From positions 1 to 64,000 of the forward strand of contig NZ_CP062983.1 in NCBI RefSeq assembly GCF_015500095.1: a DNA stretch of 64,000 nucleotides. Direction: 5' to 3'. The notes under the pieces are model-generated. The model made no database searches. It saw nothing but the letters and a program-made list of their open reading frames with translations, and had not been told where the DNA came from. How positions within the stretch are numbered: the first letter of the stretch is position 1; the number at the start of each line of letters is the position of its first letter. Position numbers and translations under genes: made by a program. Source of the DNA: Phototrophicus methaneseepsis (GTDB lineage Bacteria > Chloroflexota > Anaerolineae > Aggregatilineales > Phototrophicaceae). Below, piece by piece: positions 24,733 through 34,078 of this stretch.

Positions 24733-25749
24733 ATGGCAAAAGTTGCGATTAATGGGCTGGGGCGCATCGGGCGCGCAACCCTGAAAACGATCCTCGAAAA
24801 AACCGACCTGGATCTCGTCGCCGTCAACGATATCGGCTCTCTGGATAACCTCGCATATCTACTCAGCCACGATACCGCTTATGGACGCTACAACAAATCC
24901 GTTGAGACAAACGAGAATAAGCTCATCATTGATGGGCACGAAATCGCCTTCTTACAGGAGCGCGATCCGGCCCAACTGCCCTGGGCAGATATGGGTATCG
25001 ACCTTGTTTTTGAATGTGTGGGCATCTTCACCACGATGGAAGGCGCATCCAAACATATCGAAGCAGGGGCCAAGTTCGTCATCATCAGCGCACCCACCAA
25101 GAGCGCGGATGTCCCCACAATCGTGCATGGCGTCAATACGCCAGATGGCAGCAAACGCGTCATTAGCTGTGCAAGCTGCACCACCAACAGCATCACCCCG
25201 GTTGTAGAAGTGCTGGACCGCCACATCGGCATTGAAAAAGCGATGCTGACGACCGTTCACGCGTATACCTCCACACAGGAATTAGTCGACACACCGCTGC
25301 AAAAAGACTTCCGGCGTGGGCGTGCCGCCGCGCAGAATATCATCCCGACCAGCACAGGGGCAGCCATCGCAACCACCAAGGCCCTGCCGCAGTTGGAAGA
25401 TAAATTCGATGGTATTGCAATCCGCGTGCCCGTCATCGTCGGTTCCATTTCGGACATGGTATTCGTCACCAAGCGCGATACCACCGTCGAAGAACTGAAT
25501 GACATCTTCCGCCAGGAAGCCACAAGCGAACGCTATGAAGGCATCATGGGCATCACGGAAGAACCGCTCGTTTCCAGCGATATTATTGGCGAGTCGCATG
25601 CTAGCGTCGTCGACCTGAGCATGACGCGCGTTGTGGATGGCAACCTCGTTAAGGTCATGGCTTGGTACGATAACGAGTGGAGCTATACGAACCAGATGGT
25701 TCGTCAAGGTGTTGCCGCTTTGAAAGATGCGGGCCTCATCCCAGCGTAA
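24733..25749 (+). CDS. gap: Glyceraldehyde-3-phosphate dehydrogenase, type I
   Basis: A 338-residue type I GAPDH that oxidises glyceraldehyde-3-phosphate to 1,3-bisphosphoglycerate with NAD(P) and phosphate in glycolysis or gluconeogenesis. NAD-binding MAKVAINGLGRIGR lies at the start, the catalytic Cys in SCASCTTN, the conserved HAYTSTQ and the final WYDNEWSYTNQ. GGAG precedes the ATG at 24733; an in-frame ATG three codons upstream lacks the proper spacing. It is a single gene, closed by a terminator. The class I fbp at 62441 provides a related carbon-flow function elsewhere in the window. Confidence 0.96.
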   Translation: MAKVAINGLGRIGRATLKTILEKTDLDLVAVNDIGSLDNLAYLLSHDTAYGRYNKSVETNENKLIIDGHEIAFLQERDPAQLPWADMGIDLVFECVGIFTTMEGASKHIEAGAKFVIISAPTKSADVPTIVHGVNTPDGSKRVISCASCTTNSITPVVEVLDRHIGIEKAMLTTVHAYTSTQELVDTPLQKDFRRGRAAAQNIIPTSTGAAIATTKALPQLEDKFDGIAIRVPVIVGSISDMVFVTKRDTTVEELNDIFRQEATSERYEGIMGITEEPLVSSDIIGESHASVVDLSMTRVVDGNLVKVMAWYDNEWSYTNQMVRQGVAALKDAGLIPA

Positions 25750-25811
25750 GCCACTTAGCATAAGCGACTTAGCATAAACATCCCAACCTAAGCACGATTT
25801 GATGTGCGATG

Positions 25812-25837
25812 ATAGCCGCCCTGGGGCGGCTATTTTG
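25812..25837 (+). terminator. Intrinsic terminator after gap
   Basis: ATAGCCGCCC, loop TG, GGGCGGCTAT, then TTTTG. Strong stem. Confidence 0.85.
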
Positions 25838-26074
25838 TTACCTCCATGTACCGATGCAGCATCAAAAGCTATACCCGCATTCATATACGCTTTAGTCAGG
25901 TATGGTATCGTGATGATACAAGGGAGGAACTTTCCATATCCAACTCAAACGCAAACATTTCTTGCAGTCATACCAGAATAGGGCTGGTAATGAACTTGCA
26001 AGATGTTGCCTCTATCGTGTGTCTAAATGACCCGAGAAATGGCGACAGAACGACAGATTTAAAAGGATGTTTTT
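25838..26074. other. Spacer between gap and the molybdoenzyme gene
   Basis: With the gap terminator it forms about 325 gene-free bases. AAGGATG lies just before the next ATG. Small frames inside it lack coding character. Confidence 0.4.
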
Positions 26075-27757
26075 ATGGAACAAATAGATCAGGCACACAG
26101 TAAGCCGCGTATTTTGACAGGCGCACTGGTCGGTGGGCTGGTCATGGCCCCCTTGATGGCGCTCCTTTACCTGGGGGATGTCTTTGCAGGCTTACCCTTC
26201 CTCCCCTTCGACTTATTCGATTGGATTTCTCGCACCCTACCGGGACCGCTCATCACGTTTGGCATTGATACGATGGTCGATCTCATCCGAGCACTGAACA
26301 TCGGCGAACTTGACGAGACAGCCAAATTAGCCGAGCAAACGATTGGTTTGACCACCTTCCTGATTTTGGGCATCATCGCAGGGATGATCTTATTCGCCAT
26401 TTTACGCCGCCGCCCCCAGCCGACGAACGTCATCACGGGCGTCATCTTCGGCATCGTGCTGGTTGTGCCTTTATTGGCAATCAGCAGCCTGGTGAATACG
26501 ACCGCGACGGCTTCGCCCATTGTCGGCTTCATCTGGTCGATTGTGCTGTTTGCTGGCTTCGGCGCGACGATCAACTGGGTTTATAACGTGCTCGCTGCGG
26601 AACGTGCAGCTTCGCCCGTTGTAGATACGCCAGCTCAGGCCAGTGCCAGCGCCCTGGACCGCCGCCAATTTCTGGTGCGCGTCGGGGGTGCCAGCGCCAC
26701 GCTGACAGTCATTGGTGCCGGGTTAGGCTCCTTTTTGAGCGGCGGCCTTGCCGGGCTGGGCAGCAGTGGCAGCAGCGTCCCCGCCTTCGACCCAGAGGAG
26801 GAAATCCTCACAGGGGCAGGCCAGCCGCTGCCAAACGCAGACGCCGCTGTGACACCGGCCCCAGGTACGCGCCGCGAATACACGCCGGTTGAAGATCACT
26901 ATCGCATTGATATTGCCAGTCGCCCGCCCGTCATCGAAGAAGAAAGCTACACGTTGCCGATTCATGGGTTGGTGGAAAATGAAGTCGCCTGGACGTTGGA
27001 TGAAATCCGCGCCATGCCCTCTGTCGAAGCGTTCATCACCATGTCATGCATTTCTAACCGCGTGGGTGGCTCTTTGATCAGCACCACGAAATGGACAGGC
27101 GTACCCATGCAGCACATCCTGGAGCAAGTTGGCCCGCTGCCAGAAGCTGGCGCGCTGTATATCATGGGTGCGGATGGCTTCGATGAATATGTGGACCTGG
27201 AACTGATCCGCGAGGACGAGCGCATTATCCTGGCGTATGCCTTTGATGATGCGCCGCTGCCACAGCAAAATGGCTTCCCGCTGCGCATCCACATCCCCAA
27301 TCACTACGGGATGAAGCAACCTAAGTGGATCACGGATATTGAAGTCGTGGAACAAGCAGGCGAAGGATACTGGGTGCGTCGTGGCTGGTCCCCAACCGCG
27401 ATTGTGAAGGCCACCAGCGTCATTGATACGGTGGCCGCAGATGCGGTCTATGAGCAAGATGGGCAGTCCTTTGTCCCGATTGGCGGGATCGCCTGGGCGG
27501 GTGACCGCACCATCACGAAGGTTGAAGTCAGCGTCGATGACGGCGAATGGCAAGAAGCCCTCCTGCGCGAGCCGATGTCTAAGCGCGCATGGACCATCTG
27601 GCGGTATGATTGGCCTTTCCAGGCTGGCAACCATACCTTCACCGTGCGCTGCACAGAAGAAGATGGCGACTTGCAAATCATGGACGAACAACCTGTACGT
27701 CCTGATGGCGCGACGGGCCTACACTCCGTCAGCGAAACGCTCAATCAACCCGCATAA
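26075..27757 (+). CDS. Membrane-fused molybdopterin-dependent oxidoreductase (sulfite oxidase type)
   Basis: A 560-residue protein in two parts. Residues 10-175 form four membrane helices (around 13-34, 90-110, 118-140, 150-170). Residues 196-220 carry an internal Tat-like stretch (DRRQFLVRVGGASATLTV) and another hydrophobic segment. The rest is a sulfite-oxidase-fold Moco domain: PIHGLVENEVAWTLDEI, the likely Moco-ligand Cys325 in SCISNRVGG, WTGVP, GADGFDEY, RIHIPNHYGMK and the C-terminal Ig-like dimer domain (TITKVEVSVDDGEWQEA). The Moco domain probably sits outside the cytoplasm, exported by Tat. Substrate may be a sulfoxide- or sulfite-like compound; no heme partner adjoins. Confidence 0.88.
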   Translation: MEQIDQAHSKPRILTGALVGGLVMAPLMALLYLGDVFAGLPFLPFDLFDWISRTLPGPLITFGIDTMVDLIRALNIGELDETAKLAEQTIGLTTFLILGIIAGMILFAILRRRPQPTNVITGVIFGIVLVVPLLAISSLVNTTATASPIVGFIWSIVLFAGFGATINWVYNVLAAERAASPVVDTPAQASASALDRRQFLVRVGGASATLTVIGAGLGSFLSGGLAGLGSSGSSVPAFDPEEEILTGAGQPLPNADAAVTPAPGTRREYTPVEDHYRIDIASRPPVIEEESYTLPIHGLVENEVAWTLDEIRAMPSVEAFITMSCISNRVGGSLISTTKWTGVPMQHILEQVGPLPEAGALYIMGADGFDEYVDLELIREDERIILAYAFDDAPLPQQNGFPLRIHIPNHYGMKQPKWITDIEVVEQAGEGYWVRRGWSPTAIVKATSVIDTVAADAVYEQDGQSFVPIGGIAWAGDRTITKVEVSVDDGEWQEALLREPMSKRAWTIWRYDWPFQAGNHTFTVRCTEEDGDLQIMDEQPVRPDGATGLHSVSETLNQPA

Positions 27758-27780
27758 GAGCACTACTCCCCTAAACACAC

Positions 27781-27808
27781 AAAGGGCACCTAGAAGGTGC
27801 CCTTTTTT
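27781..27808. terminator. Bidirectional intrinsic terminator
   Basis: AAAGGGCACC, loop TAGAA, GGTGCCCTTT, with T on the plus strand and A on the other side. It lies between the convergent molybdoenzyme and GH5-like genes. Confidence 0.88.
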
Positions 27809-27911
27809 GTCGCTATATCACTTCACCGCACGTTTTGCACGCTGTGCTGGTGCGAGATTTTAATTACCCGGAAAGATGCCCAGGGTGAGCACGTCAACCT
27901 AACTGTACCAC

Positions 27912-29921
27912 CTAGGCGTTGTCCTTCTTTTTACGTCCGCTCAATAACGCCATCAGTGCCAGGACCACGGCCCCGACGATCATCAGACGATTCCGCCAGA
28001 AAGCATTTTCATCCGGTTCATGACGGGGATTCAAAGGCCGGACGCGCACGAAATGCGGGACATCTTTACCACTATGGCGATAGATCAGACGCTGGTTCTC
28101 CAGGTCTTTTTCATACTCACCATCGCTGACATCAACATGATAGCCAAAGGGATAATGATAGCGTGGGATGAAGAACTCGGTTGGTTCTGTCACACGGCTA
28201 TCATGCCGGAAGGCATACTCAAAGATGACACGATTCACATCAAAGCTGATGCGCAGCGGCTCGCCAGCCGTGGCCTTCGCATAAGGACGCACTACCGCTT
28301 CTAAAGCGCGTCCGCCGCTGTTGATGTCCGACGGGTCAAGCTGTTGATCTTGACTGAAAATAGAGAGGTCTTCGCCATTCCACAGATCACCGCGTGCATT
28401 GGTATTGTCTGAGGTGTAGTTCCACAGCGTGTAATGCAGCAGATTTGCTTCCAGGGCGCGCATGGTGCGGTCCATCGCCTGCACATGTAAGCTAAAATTC
28501 CCGGTCTTATAGCCGATATTATCATCAAGATCGAAGGGGATGCCCGTTTCACCGATCAGTACAGGCGGATTACCCAGATAATTCTTCGCCCATAATTGAT
28601 GTAAGCCCAACTGCTTGGCGAACGATTTCGTCAGGTTGTTCTTGCCGATCACAGGCCGGGAGATGAATGCATTAAAGCCAACGTGGGGTAAATAGCGTTT
28701 GGTAAAGAGCAGCACCCCATCATACCAATGAGGCACATAGACGATATTCGGGATGTCGTCGTCCGTCCACATAGGCGGCTCATGCTGCAAAACCGGGTCT
28801 GCCTCAAGGAAGATTGTCGCTTCGGGGTCAATTTCGCGGATGCCATGCGCGAAGGCATTCACAAAGGGCCGCAGATAATCCTGCGCAAAGTGTGCCGGGT
28901 TACCATCCGGCCTGAAGCCGAAGTGATGCGGTCGCAGCAGATGCGGCAGGCCCCTGCTATCCGTATCCCAGACGCCGTTTTGCTGCCAGACGTCTTGATA
29001 GCCCTCGCAATAGACAGAATAGCCCTCTGCCGGGATGACGCGCGTCCCACGGAACAGCACGCCTAGCAGCGTCAGGTTATAGACGGCGACAGACTGCGAA
29101 AAGCCCGCGCCAAGCAGCATCGTCTGGTAAGGCGTGGGGACATCGCCCATCCGCAGTTGATGATCCGATGTGCGGATGTCCGGGTCGCCAATGAAACCGG
29201 GCGATGGCTCATTCATCGTATCAAAGCCCAGGACGTGATCCATACCCTTGAGGCGCTCAGCGACCTGCTTATAGGCATTGATATAGTGTGCTTGCAAGTA
29301 ATCCTGTATGGGCACACCGTTAACCTGTGTCTCCGGGGCGAAGTCGTTCCCACCGAAGAATAGGCTGAACATCGTCGCAGCAGCCAGCTTGTTGTAATTA
29401 CTGGACCATATCATCTGTGGGAACGGATCGCCGTAGGTCTGATGCGCGATAGCCGCGCCTGTCCCTTTAAAACGCGTAATATCCATGCCGATAAGGTCAA
29501 AGGTCCAGCCCGGTGCACCGTCGCCACCACTGAAGCGGCTCCATACATCCTGATGTGGATCGATAAACAGGTTGATACCATGATCGCGCGCTTTTTCCAC
29601 CACGGCCGTCAGGTAATCCAGGTAAGCTTCGTCATACTGGCCGGGGCCAGCATGTTCAATCGCTTCCCACGGGACCAATAAGCGGACTAAATCTAGCCCC
29701 CAGGACTTCAATCGTTCGAAGTGGCGGTCGGCTTCTTCTAGGGGAAATGGACGCCCTACAAAGCTGATGTTCTTATGATCGAAGAAATCTGTTGCGAGGT
29801 ATGTTGCGCCATTTGGCGTATAGGGCACTTTGCTGCTGCCGCCGAGGTTCACGCCGCGCAGCAGCAGCGTGCGGCCATGTTGGTCTTTGAACCAGGGGCC
29901 ATCTATATGAATGCGATTCAT
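27912..29921 (-). CDS. GH5-family glycoside hydrolase (endoglycoceramidase/sterol-glucosidase-like) with C-terminal membrane anchor
   Basis: A 669-residue protein. The TIM barrel has GVNLGGSSKVP at the start and PHQDVWSR; the acid/base Glu238 is in MNEPSPG and the nucleophile Glu458 in IGETGIP. This order resembles the GH5 branch of endoglycoceramidases and cytosolic sterol glucosidases. A C-terminal domain is followed by one membrane helix (about 645-662, LMIVGAVVLALMALL) and a basic tail RKKKDNA. There is no N-terminal signal peptide, so the catalytic part may be cytoplasmic. Probably cleaves glucolipids; substrate is inferred, not shown. Confidence 0.82.
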   Translation of the reverse strand: MNRIHIDGPWFKDQHGRTLLLRGVNLGGSSKVPYTPNGATYLATDFFDHKNISFVGRPFPLEEADRHFERLKSWGLDLVRLLVPWEAIEHAGPGQYDEAYLDYLTAVVEKARDHGINLFIDPHQDVWSRFSGGDGAPGWTFDLIGMDITRFKGTGAAIAHQTYGDPFPQMIWSSNYNKLAAATMFSLFFGGNDFAPETQVNGVPIQDYLQAHYINAYKQVAERLKGMDHVLGFDTMNEPSPGFIGDPDIRTSDHQLRMGDVPTPYQTMLLGAGFSQSVAVYNLTLLGVLFRGTRVIPAEGYSVYCEGYQDVWQQNGVWDTDSRGLPHLLRPHHFGFRPDGNPAHFAQDYLRPFVNAFAHGIREIDPEATIFLEADPVLQHEPPMWTDDDIPNIVYVPHWYDGVLLFTKRYLPHVGFNAFISRPVIGKNNLTKSFAKQLGLHQLWAKNYLGNPPVLIGETGIPFDLDDNIGYKTGNFSLHVQAMDRTMRALEANLLHYTLWNYTSDNTNARGDLWNGEDLSIFSQDQQLDPSDINSGGRALEAVVRPYAKATAGEPLRISFDVNRVIFEYAFRHDSRVTEPTEFFIPRYHYPFGYHVDVSDGEYEKDLENQRLIYRHSGKDVPHFVRVRPLNPRHEPDENAFWRNRLMIVGAVVLALMALLSGRKKKDNA

Positions 29922-30068
29922 GAGCGTGTGAAGTTGCTCCCCTACAAACGTAATGATTCAATTCACATGTATGATCTCATTGTACATCGCTGGCTAAAAT
30001 TGGTACAGGCATGTAGGGGCATCCTTATGACGCCCTCACGCTGTGTTTTGCATAGGCACACGGGCAGC

Positions 30069-30094
30069 AAAAAGCCGCACAAAGGCGGCTTTTC
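30069..30094. terminator. Intrinsic terminator downstream of HEAT/Yip1 gene
   Basis: AAGCCGC, loop ACAAAG, GCGGCTT flanked by A and T tracts, so it works in either direction. Confidence 0.85.
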
Positions 30095-30151
30095 ATAAGT
30101 TGGGGCCATGCTAGTTGCAAGCGATCTATCAGGCTAGAAGTCGGCACGCGG

Positions 30152-31516
30152 CTAGGCGAGGCTCGTCACCCAGGCTTCTACCAGGGGCGTTAACAACACA
30201 CCCACGCCCGCCGCAAGAATCGAAATTGCAACGACGCTAATCAATGTCGATGTATAGCCTTTACCCGTCCCAAATTCGTAGACTTTGCCTACAAGGCGTG
30301 AATACCAATACGAAATCACCAACGGCAGTAACGAGAGGACGATAACAAGCGGCATCATGTCGCCAAATTGTGCCATGAGGGCTGTTTCATCCAGCGCAGC
30401 GCCCCCTTCCACCAGGTAATCTGTTATGAAACTACTCTCGCTGCTGAATGTAAAGTATAGGAAGCCACCGGAGATAAGCGCCTGCAAAACCGTAACAATA
30501 GAGACCATCGGCGTGACGGCATGAACTAAATCACGGTAGGTGCCCAGGCCATTGAAAAAGTTCACCGCGACGAAGTGCTGCATACCGAACCAGATCGCCA
30601 GCACAACAGCGCCCCCAAATCCGCTTGCTAAGGCAAAGCCAAAGATGACAGGAATCTCAGCAGAGCTAATCTCTTCGATCACGTCATCCACTTCGCTCGC
30701 GTTATCCAGAAAGTCATTGAGTTCTGGGGTGAAGACAACGCGTGCCCCTGCTTCGCGGGCAATTTTCTGGATTTCAGAGATATAAAAATCCTCAAGGCTG
30801 GGCTGTGTATCCCGCAATATCTGGACGACAGCCAAGGAAGCCATAAAGACAAGCACCGTCACCACCAGGGCATAGGTCGTCAGGTCTGCCAGTGCTGTAA
30901 TCCAGTTAATTTTCTTGCGGTCGCTACCTCGCTTTGACTTATCTTCCCCACCTGGAAAGAGCAATTCTTCAGCAGCAGCGGCTTTGGGCAGGCCCAGCAC
31001 ATCACTCGCCAGCGTCACAGCATAATCATCATGGGCAAGGTTGGGGTTCAGCTTAAAAGCCTGTCGCAGCGCGGTCACAGCCCCTGTCTTGTTACCTGCA
31101 ATGGACATTTCCATCGCACGATCCACAAGGCCCTGAGCGCGTTTCTCAGTCGCTGAGGAAACAGAGACAGTTGGCACATTCTTCTTCTTGACAGGGGTCA
31201 GTTCCCCCAGAGAAGCAGAGGCTTCTGTCATTTCATAATGAGGGCCATCGCCACCTGTTCCCAGGTAACTTTCGTTGACTTCAATCGGGGCAGTGAAGGG
31301 CGCCTGCTTCGTCAGCTCTTCTTCCTGCTGCTTTTTACGAATGTACTGCCCCGCTTTGCGTGCTGCATTGCGCACGTCGGCGTCTTCATCACTCTTGTAG
31401 ATATATGCAAGATGCTTGAGAACAGCCGGGTCTTCCGTATGGGCAAGGTCAGTCACAGCCTGCATACGAACGCGCTTATCGCTACTCTTAAGCCTCGCTA
31501 AGATGTTATTGTACAT
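30152..31516 (-). CDS. HEAT-repeat plus Yip1-like membrane protein
   Basis: A 454-residue protein. Residues 1-65 form a HEAT-like repeat (VRMQAVTDLAHTEDPAVLKHLAYIYKS, then VRNAARKAG). A linker follows, then a TPR-like part (AGNKTGAVTALRQAFKLNPNLAHDD) at about 140-175. From 205 onward there are about five membrane helices resembling the Yip1 family, with a loop of 50 acidic residues between the first and second helix. The cytoplasmic repeats could serve as a docking platform. Function not known. A neighbouring gene (14397) has a similar TPR-plus-membrane plan. Confidence 0.7.
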   Translation of the reverse strand: MYNNILARLKSSDKRVRMQAVTDLAHTEDPAVLKHLAYIYKSDEDADVRNAARKAGQYIRKKQQEEELTKQAPFTAPIEVNESYLGTGGDGPHYEMTEASASLGELTPVKKKNVPTVSVSSATEKRAQGLVDRAMEMSIAGNKTGAVTALRQAFKLNPNLAHDDYAVTLASDVLGLPKAAAAEELLFPGGEDKSKRGSDRKKINWITALADLTTYALVVTVLVFMASLAVVQILRDTQPSLEDFYISEIQKIAREAGARVVFTPELNDFLDNASEVDDVIEEISSAEIPVIFGFALASGFGGAVVLAIWFGMQHFVAVNFFNGLGTYRDLVHAVTPMVSIVTVLQALISGGFLYFTFSSESSFITDYLVEGGAALDETALMAQFGDMMPLVIVLSLLPLVISYWYSRLVGKVYEFGTGKGYTSTLISVVAISILAAGVGVLLTPLVEAWVTSLA

Positions 31517-31587
31517 AATGCCTCAGCATAACCTAAACTTATCACTTAGTTTAGAAGGAAAAATAATTACGAAGAGTAAAGGAAAGT

Positions 31588-32115
31588 TTAAAGAGGAAAA
31601 TGACCCTGCACGCTATAAACAGCGCCATGCCTTTGCAGGTCACTCTGATAGAGGCGGTATTCATTGACGGGGAAGGAGGCTGTCTCAAACGATTGATGCG
31701 CTTGCAAGTAAGAATCCAGCAAGGCACGGGCGGGCGGTTGGTTAAAGCGCGCCAGGGTAATATGTGGATGGAAGGGACGCGTCTCCGGCTGATAGCCGAC
31801 CTGCCGCAGAGCATCCCCTACAGCCCGGTGCAAGGTCACCAGTGGCGCGCTGCGGGCAACCCCTGCCCATAGGACGCGCGCTTTGCCTGTCGGTGGGAAC
31901 GTCCCAATGCCAGAAAGGTGCAGCGAGAACGGCTCCGTGTGGATATTTTGCAGGGCCGCCTTAACGGGTGCGAGGTCACACTCCCCCAGGAAGTGAAGCG
32001 TCAGATGCATCTGCTGTGGCGTGGACCAGCGCGCACCGGGTAAGCCCGTCTGTAAGCTGGCTAATGCATCCCGGTCCGATTGAGGAAGGTCCAATGCAAC
32101 GAAGAGACGCGGCAT
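31588..32115 (-). CDS. thpR: RNA 2',3'-cyclic phosphodiesterase (2H family)
   Basis: A 175-residue 2H phosphoesterase. The two catalytic H-x-T motifs are HLTLHFLGE (37-45) and HITLARF, which cut 2',3'-cyclic phosphates; older annotations call it 2'-5' RNA ligase. MPRLFVALDLP is the typical start. It lies only 3 bases after the upstream GT39-like gene on the same strand, which suggests a shared transcript though not a shared function. Confidence 0.94.
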   Translation of the reverse strand: MPRLFVALDLPQSDRDALASLQTGLPGARWSTPQQMHLTLHFLGECDLAPVKAALQNIHTEPFSLHLSGIGTFPPTGKARVLWAGVARSAPLVTLHRAVGDALRQVGYQPETRPFHPHITLARFNQPPARALLDSYLQAHQSFETASFPVNEYRLYQSDLQRHGAVYSVQGHFPL

Positions 32116-32118
32116 GGT

Positions 32119-33168
32119 TTATGGCTCCTGATCGTAACGAGCGATGAGGACATCCAGCGCAGACTGCTCATAGGTCACCTGCCTGCCCGATGAAAGCACA
32201 CTCAGGACCTGTGAGCCAACATCATTTTGCTGCACAAAGGCCCATATTTGCGGCGCTTGCTGCATATGATCGACAATATCCGCCAGTTCAGACGCTGAAA
32301 AAGCTTGCCAGCCCACATTGACAGCAACCCCATTCAGCAAGCCCATCTGGCGATCATAATAAAGCAGGGGGTGATCTTCCGGCAGTGTATAGACAGCGGG
32401 GGATAGCGGCTCCCGCAGGGCCGCCGTTTCATCAGCAACGCGCTGCCAATCCGGCTCAGATAAGGTCATGACACCAAAGAACCAATCCGCCGTCACCATC
32501 AGCAGCAACGCGATAATCGTGATAATCGACGCCAGACGCCACCACTTTAACCGGAGCGCCACGCCGACCACATAGGCGCATATCATCGCCAGGTAGAGCC
32601 ATGCCGCGGCGGTGATCATCAGCAGCACAAGCAGGCTAAAAAGCACAAGCCGCCCCGTAGCGGGACGATCCCGCCAGCGCAAAAAGGCGACCATCGCCCA
32701 TAAAAACAGCGCCACATCCATCATGGCATACAGGCGCATCCCAAATGGCAGCAGCATCACCGCCGCTATAGAACCCATCACGATGAGGGCAATAGGTCGC
32801 CCGACATAAGCCCCTAGCCGGTATAACGCCGCAAAGGCCAATAAGCTCACGAGCAGGTTCAGCAAGCGCAAAATAACCTGAGACTCGCCAAAGAGCAGCG
32901 CCCAGCCATTGAGTAGCAATGTTTGTAATGGGCCTGTGCGCGCAAGCTGTATAGCCTGGGCAAAATCGCGCGCCATGGCCTTTACGAAGGCGGCAGCGCC
33001 TGCATCAAAATCCGGCAATGTGTGTGGATATACCGTCCAGATGTCACGGGCATCTTGCAGGCTGATGCTGGTATGGCGTGCCAGAACCAAGCCAACGCTG
33101 AAGATAACCCCCAGCGCCAGCCCGGCCCACAACCACGCAGTCTGATGCCATTTATGCCAGCGTGTCAT
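32119..33168 (-). CDS. GT39-like multi-pass membrane protein
   Basis: A 349-residue membrane protein with about eight helices. A motif ISLQDARDIW after the first helix contains an acid (Asp) in the position of the first-loop catalytic acid in the GT39/ArnT family. Another hallmark is the PLQTLLLNGWALLFGES region, resembling the P-x-x-x-x-L-x-x-x-x-x-F-G motif. The soluble C-terminal part is shorter than in true protein mannosyltransferases. It may transfer a lipid-linked sugar to an envelope acceptor. It precedes thpR by 3 bases. Identification is by motif and topology only. Confidence 0.6.
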   Translation of the reverse strand: MTRWHKWHQTAWLWAGLALGVIFSVGLVLARHTSISLQDARDIWTVYPHTLPDFDAGAAAFVKAMARDFAQAIQLARTGPLQTLLLNGWALLFGESQVILRLLNLLVSLLAFAALYRLGAYVGRPIALIVMGSIAAVMLLPFGMRLYAMMDVALFLWAMVAFLRWRDRPATGRLVLFSLLVLLMITAAAWLYLAMICAYVVGVALRLKWWRLASIITIIALLLMVTADWFFGVMTLSEPDWQRVADETAALREPLSPAVYTLPEDHPLLYYDRQMGLLNGVAVNVGWQAFSASELADIVDHMQQAPQIWAFVQQNDVGSQVLSVLSSGRQVTYEQSALDVLIARYDQEP

Positions 33169-33240
33169 CAGTTGCCATCAACATGAAGTAAGTTCGATTC
33201 GATATATCCAGGCCCATCAAGCCAACACCCCTATCTGAGA

Positions 33241-33831
33241 TTATTCTTTTTCAGGCGGGCTGCTATAAAGCCACCAGTATTTATCCATAGGGTAAATGGG
33301 CGCGAGCGCTTCATCCCACAAAAAATCGCTCTTGGTGATGAGTGAGCGCAGCATCCCATCCGTTTCTTTGACGAGCTTATCCACTGAATCGCTCTCGATG
33401 CGCAAATCCGGCATGGTCTGCACCAACTCTTCAACAATGGTGCGCTTGAGCGCCTCTGGCTTATACAGTTGCGGGCACTGGTCGGCATTTTCCCGGCATT
33501 CACGGAAGAAAGCGCGCATCGAATTCAAGCGAGATTCGATCTCCCACAGCAGCTTTTCTTCATAGTGAGCAAACCACTCGCGCTGAACCTGGTTATGTAA
33601 AGCCGTTGCCTTCTCCAGCCGCTGGCGCTGACTATCATTCATGCTGGTATCCAGTATGTTCAGGCGGTGCAGTCGCATCACCAGCGCGCCAATGGTCAGG
33701 CTTGGCATCCGGCTGAAGAAGCCGCCGCCCGTATTGCCATAAAGTTGATCCCCACGCACATAATCGGAAAGGCCCTGGGCCATTGCCTCAGCCTCTTTTA
33801 GGTCGGTTTCGATGCTATAATTCGCCGACAT
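33241..33831 (-). CDS. Conserved protein of unknown function
   Basis: A 196-residue mostly helical soluble protein. It contains a likely Gly-rich turn (GNTGGGFF), a long helix (QRQRLEKATALHNQVQ...) with a possible coiled coil, two Cys (CRENADQC) and the C-terminal W-D-E-A-L-A-P-I-Y-P-M-D-K-Y-W-W-L-Y-S segment rich in aromatics. No family was recognised. It has no signal peptide. It sits upstream of the GT39-like gene on the same strand (72 bp), so co-expression is possible. Confidence 0.6.
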   Translation of the reverse strand: MSANYSIETDLKEAEAMAQGLSDYVRGDQLYGNTGGGFFSRMPSLTIGALVMRLHRLNILDTSMNDSQRQRLEKATALHNQVQREWFAHYEEKLLWEIESRLNSMRAFFRECRENADQCPQLYKPEALKRTIVEELVQTMPDLRIESDSVDKLVKETDGMLRSLITKSDFLWDEALAPIYPMDKYWWLYSSPPEKE

Positions 33832-34078
33832 GATGACTCCTAATTGTTGGTTTGTTCAAATAAAGTCATGTTTTATCAACTCATGCCGAAAAGACAGCTC
33901 AACAGTCGCCATCTGCTTGACATGTTCGTCGGTTCTTATACCGCTATTGTATCAGACCTGCGTTGGCAATGGCGGACTGTTCAGGCTTTGTTCACAATTG
34001 GTGGGTATACTGGCGGAAAATCCTGACTATAGTCAAAAACATCGTCAAAGACACTTCCAAAAACATCATCAAAACGTT

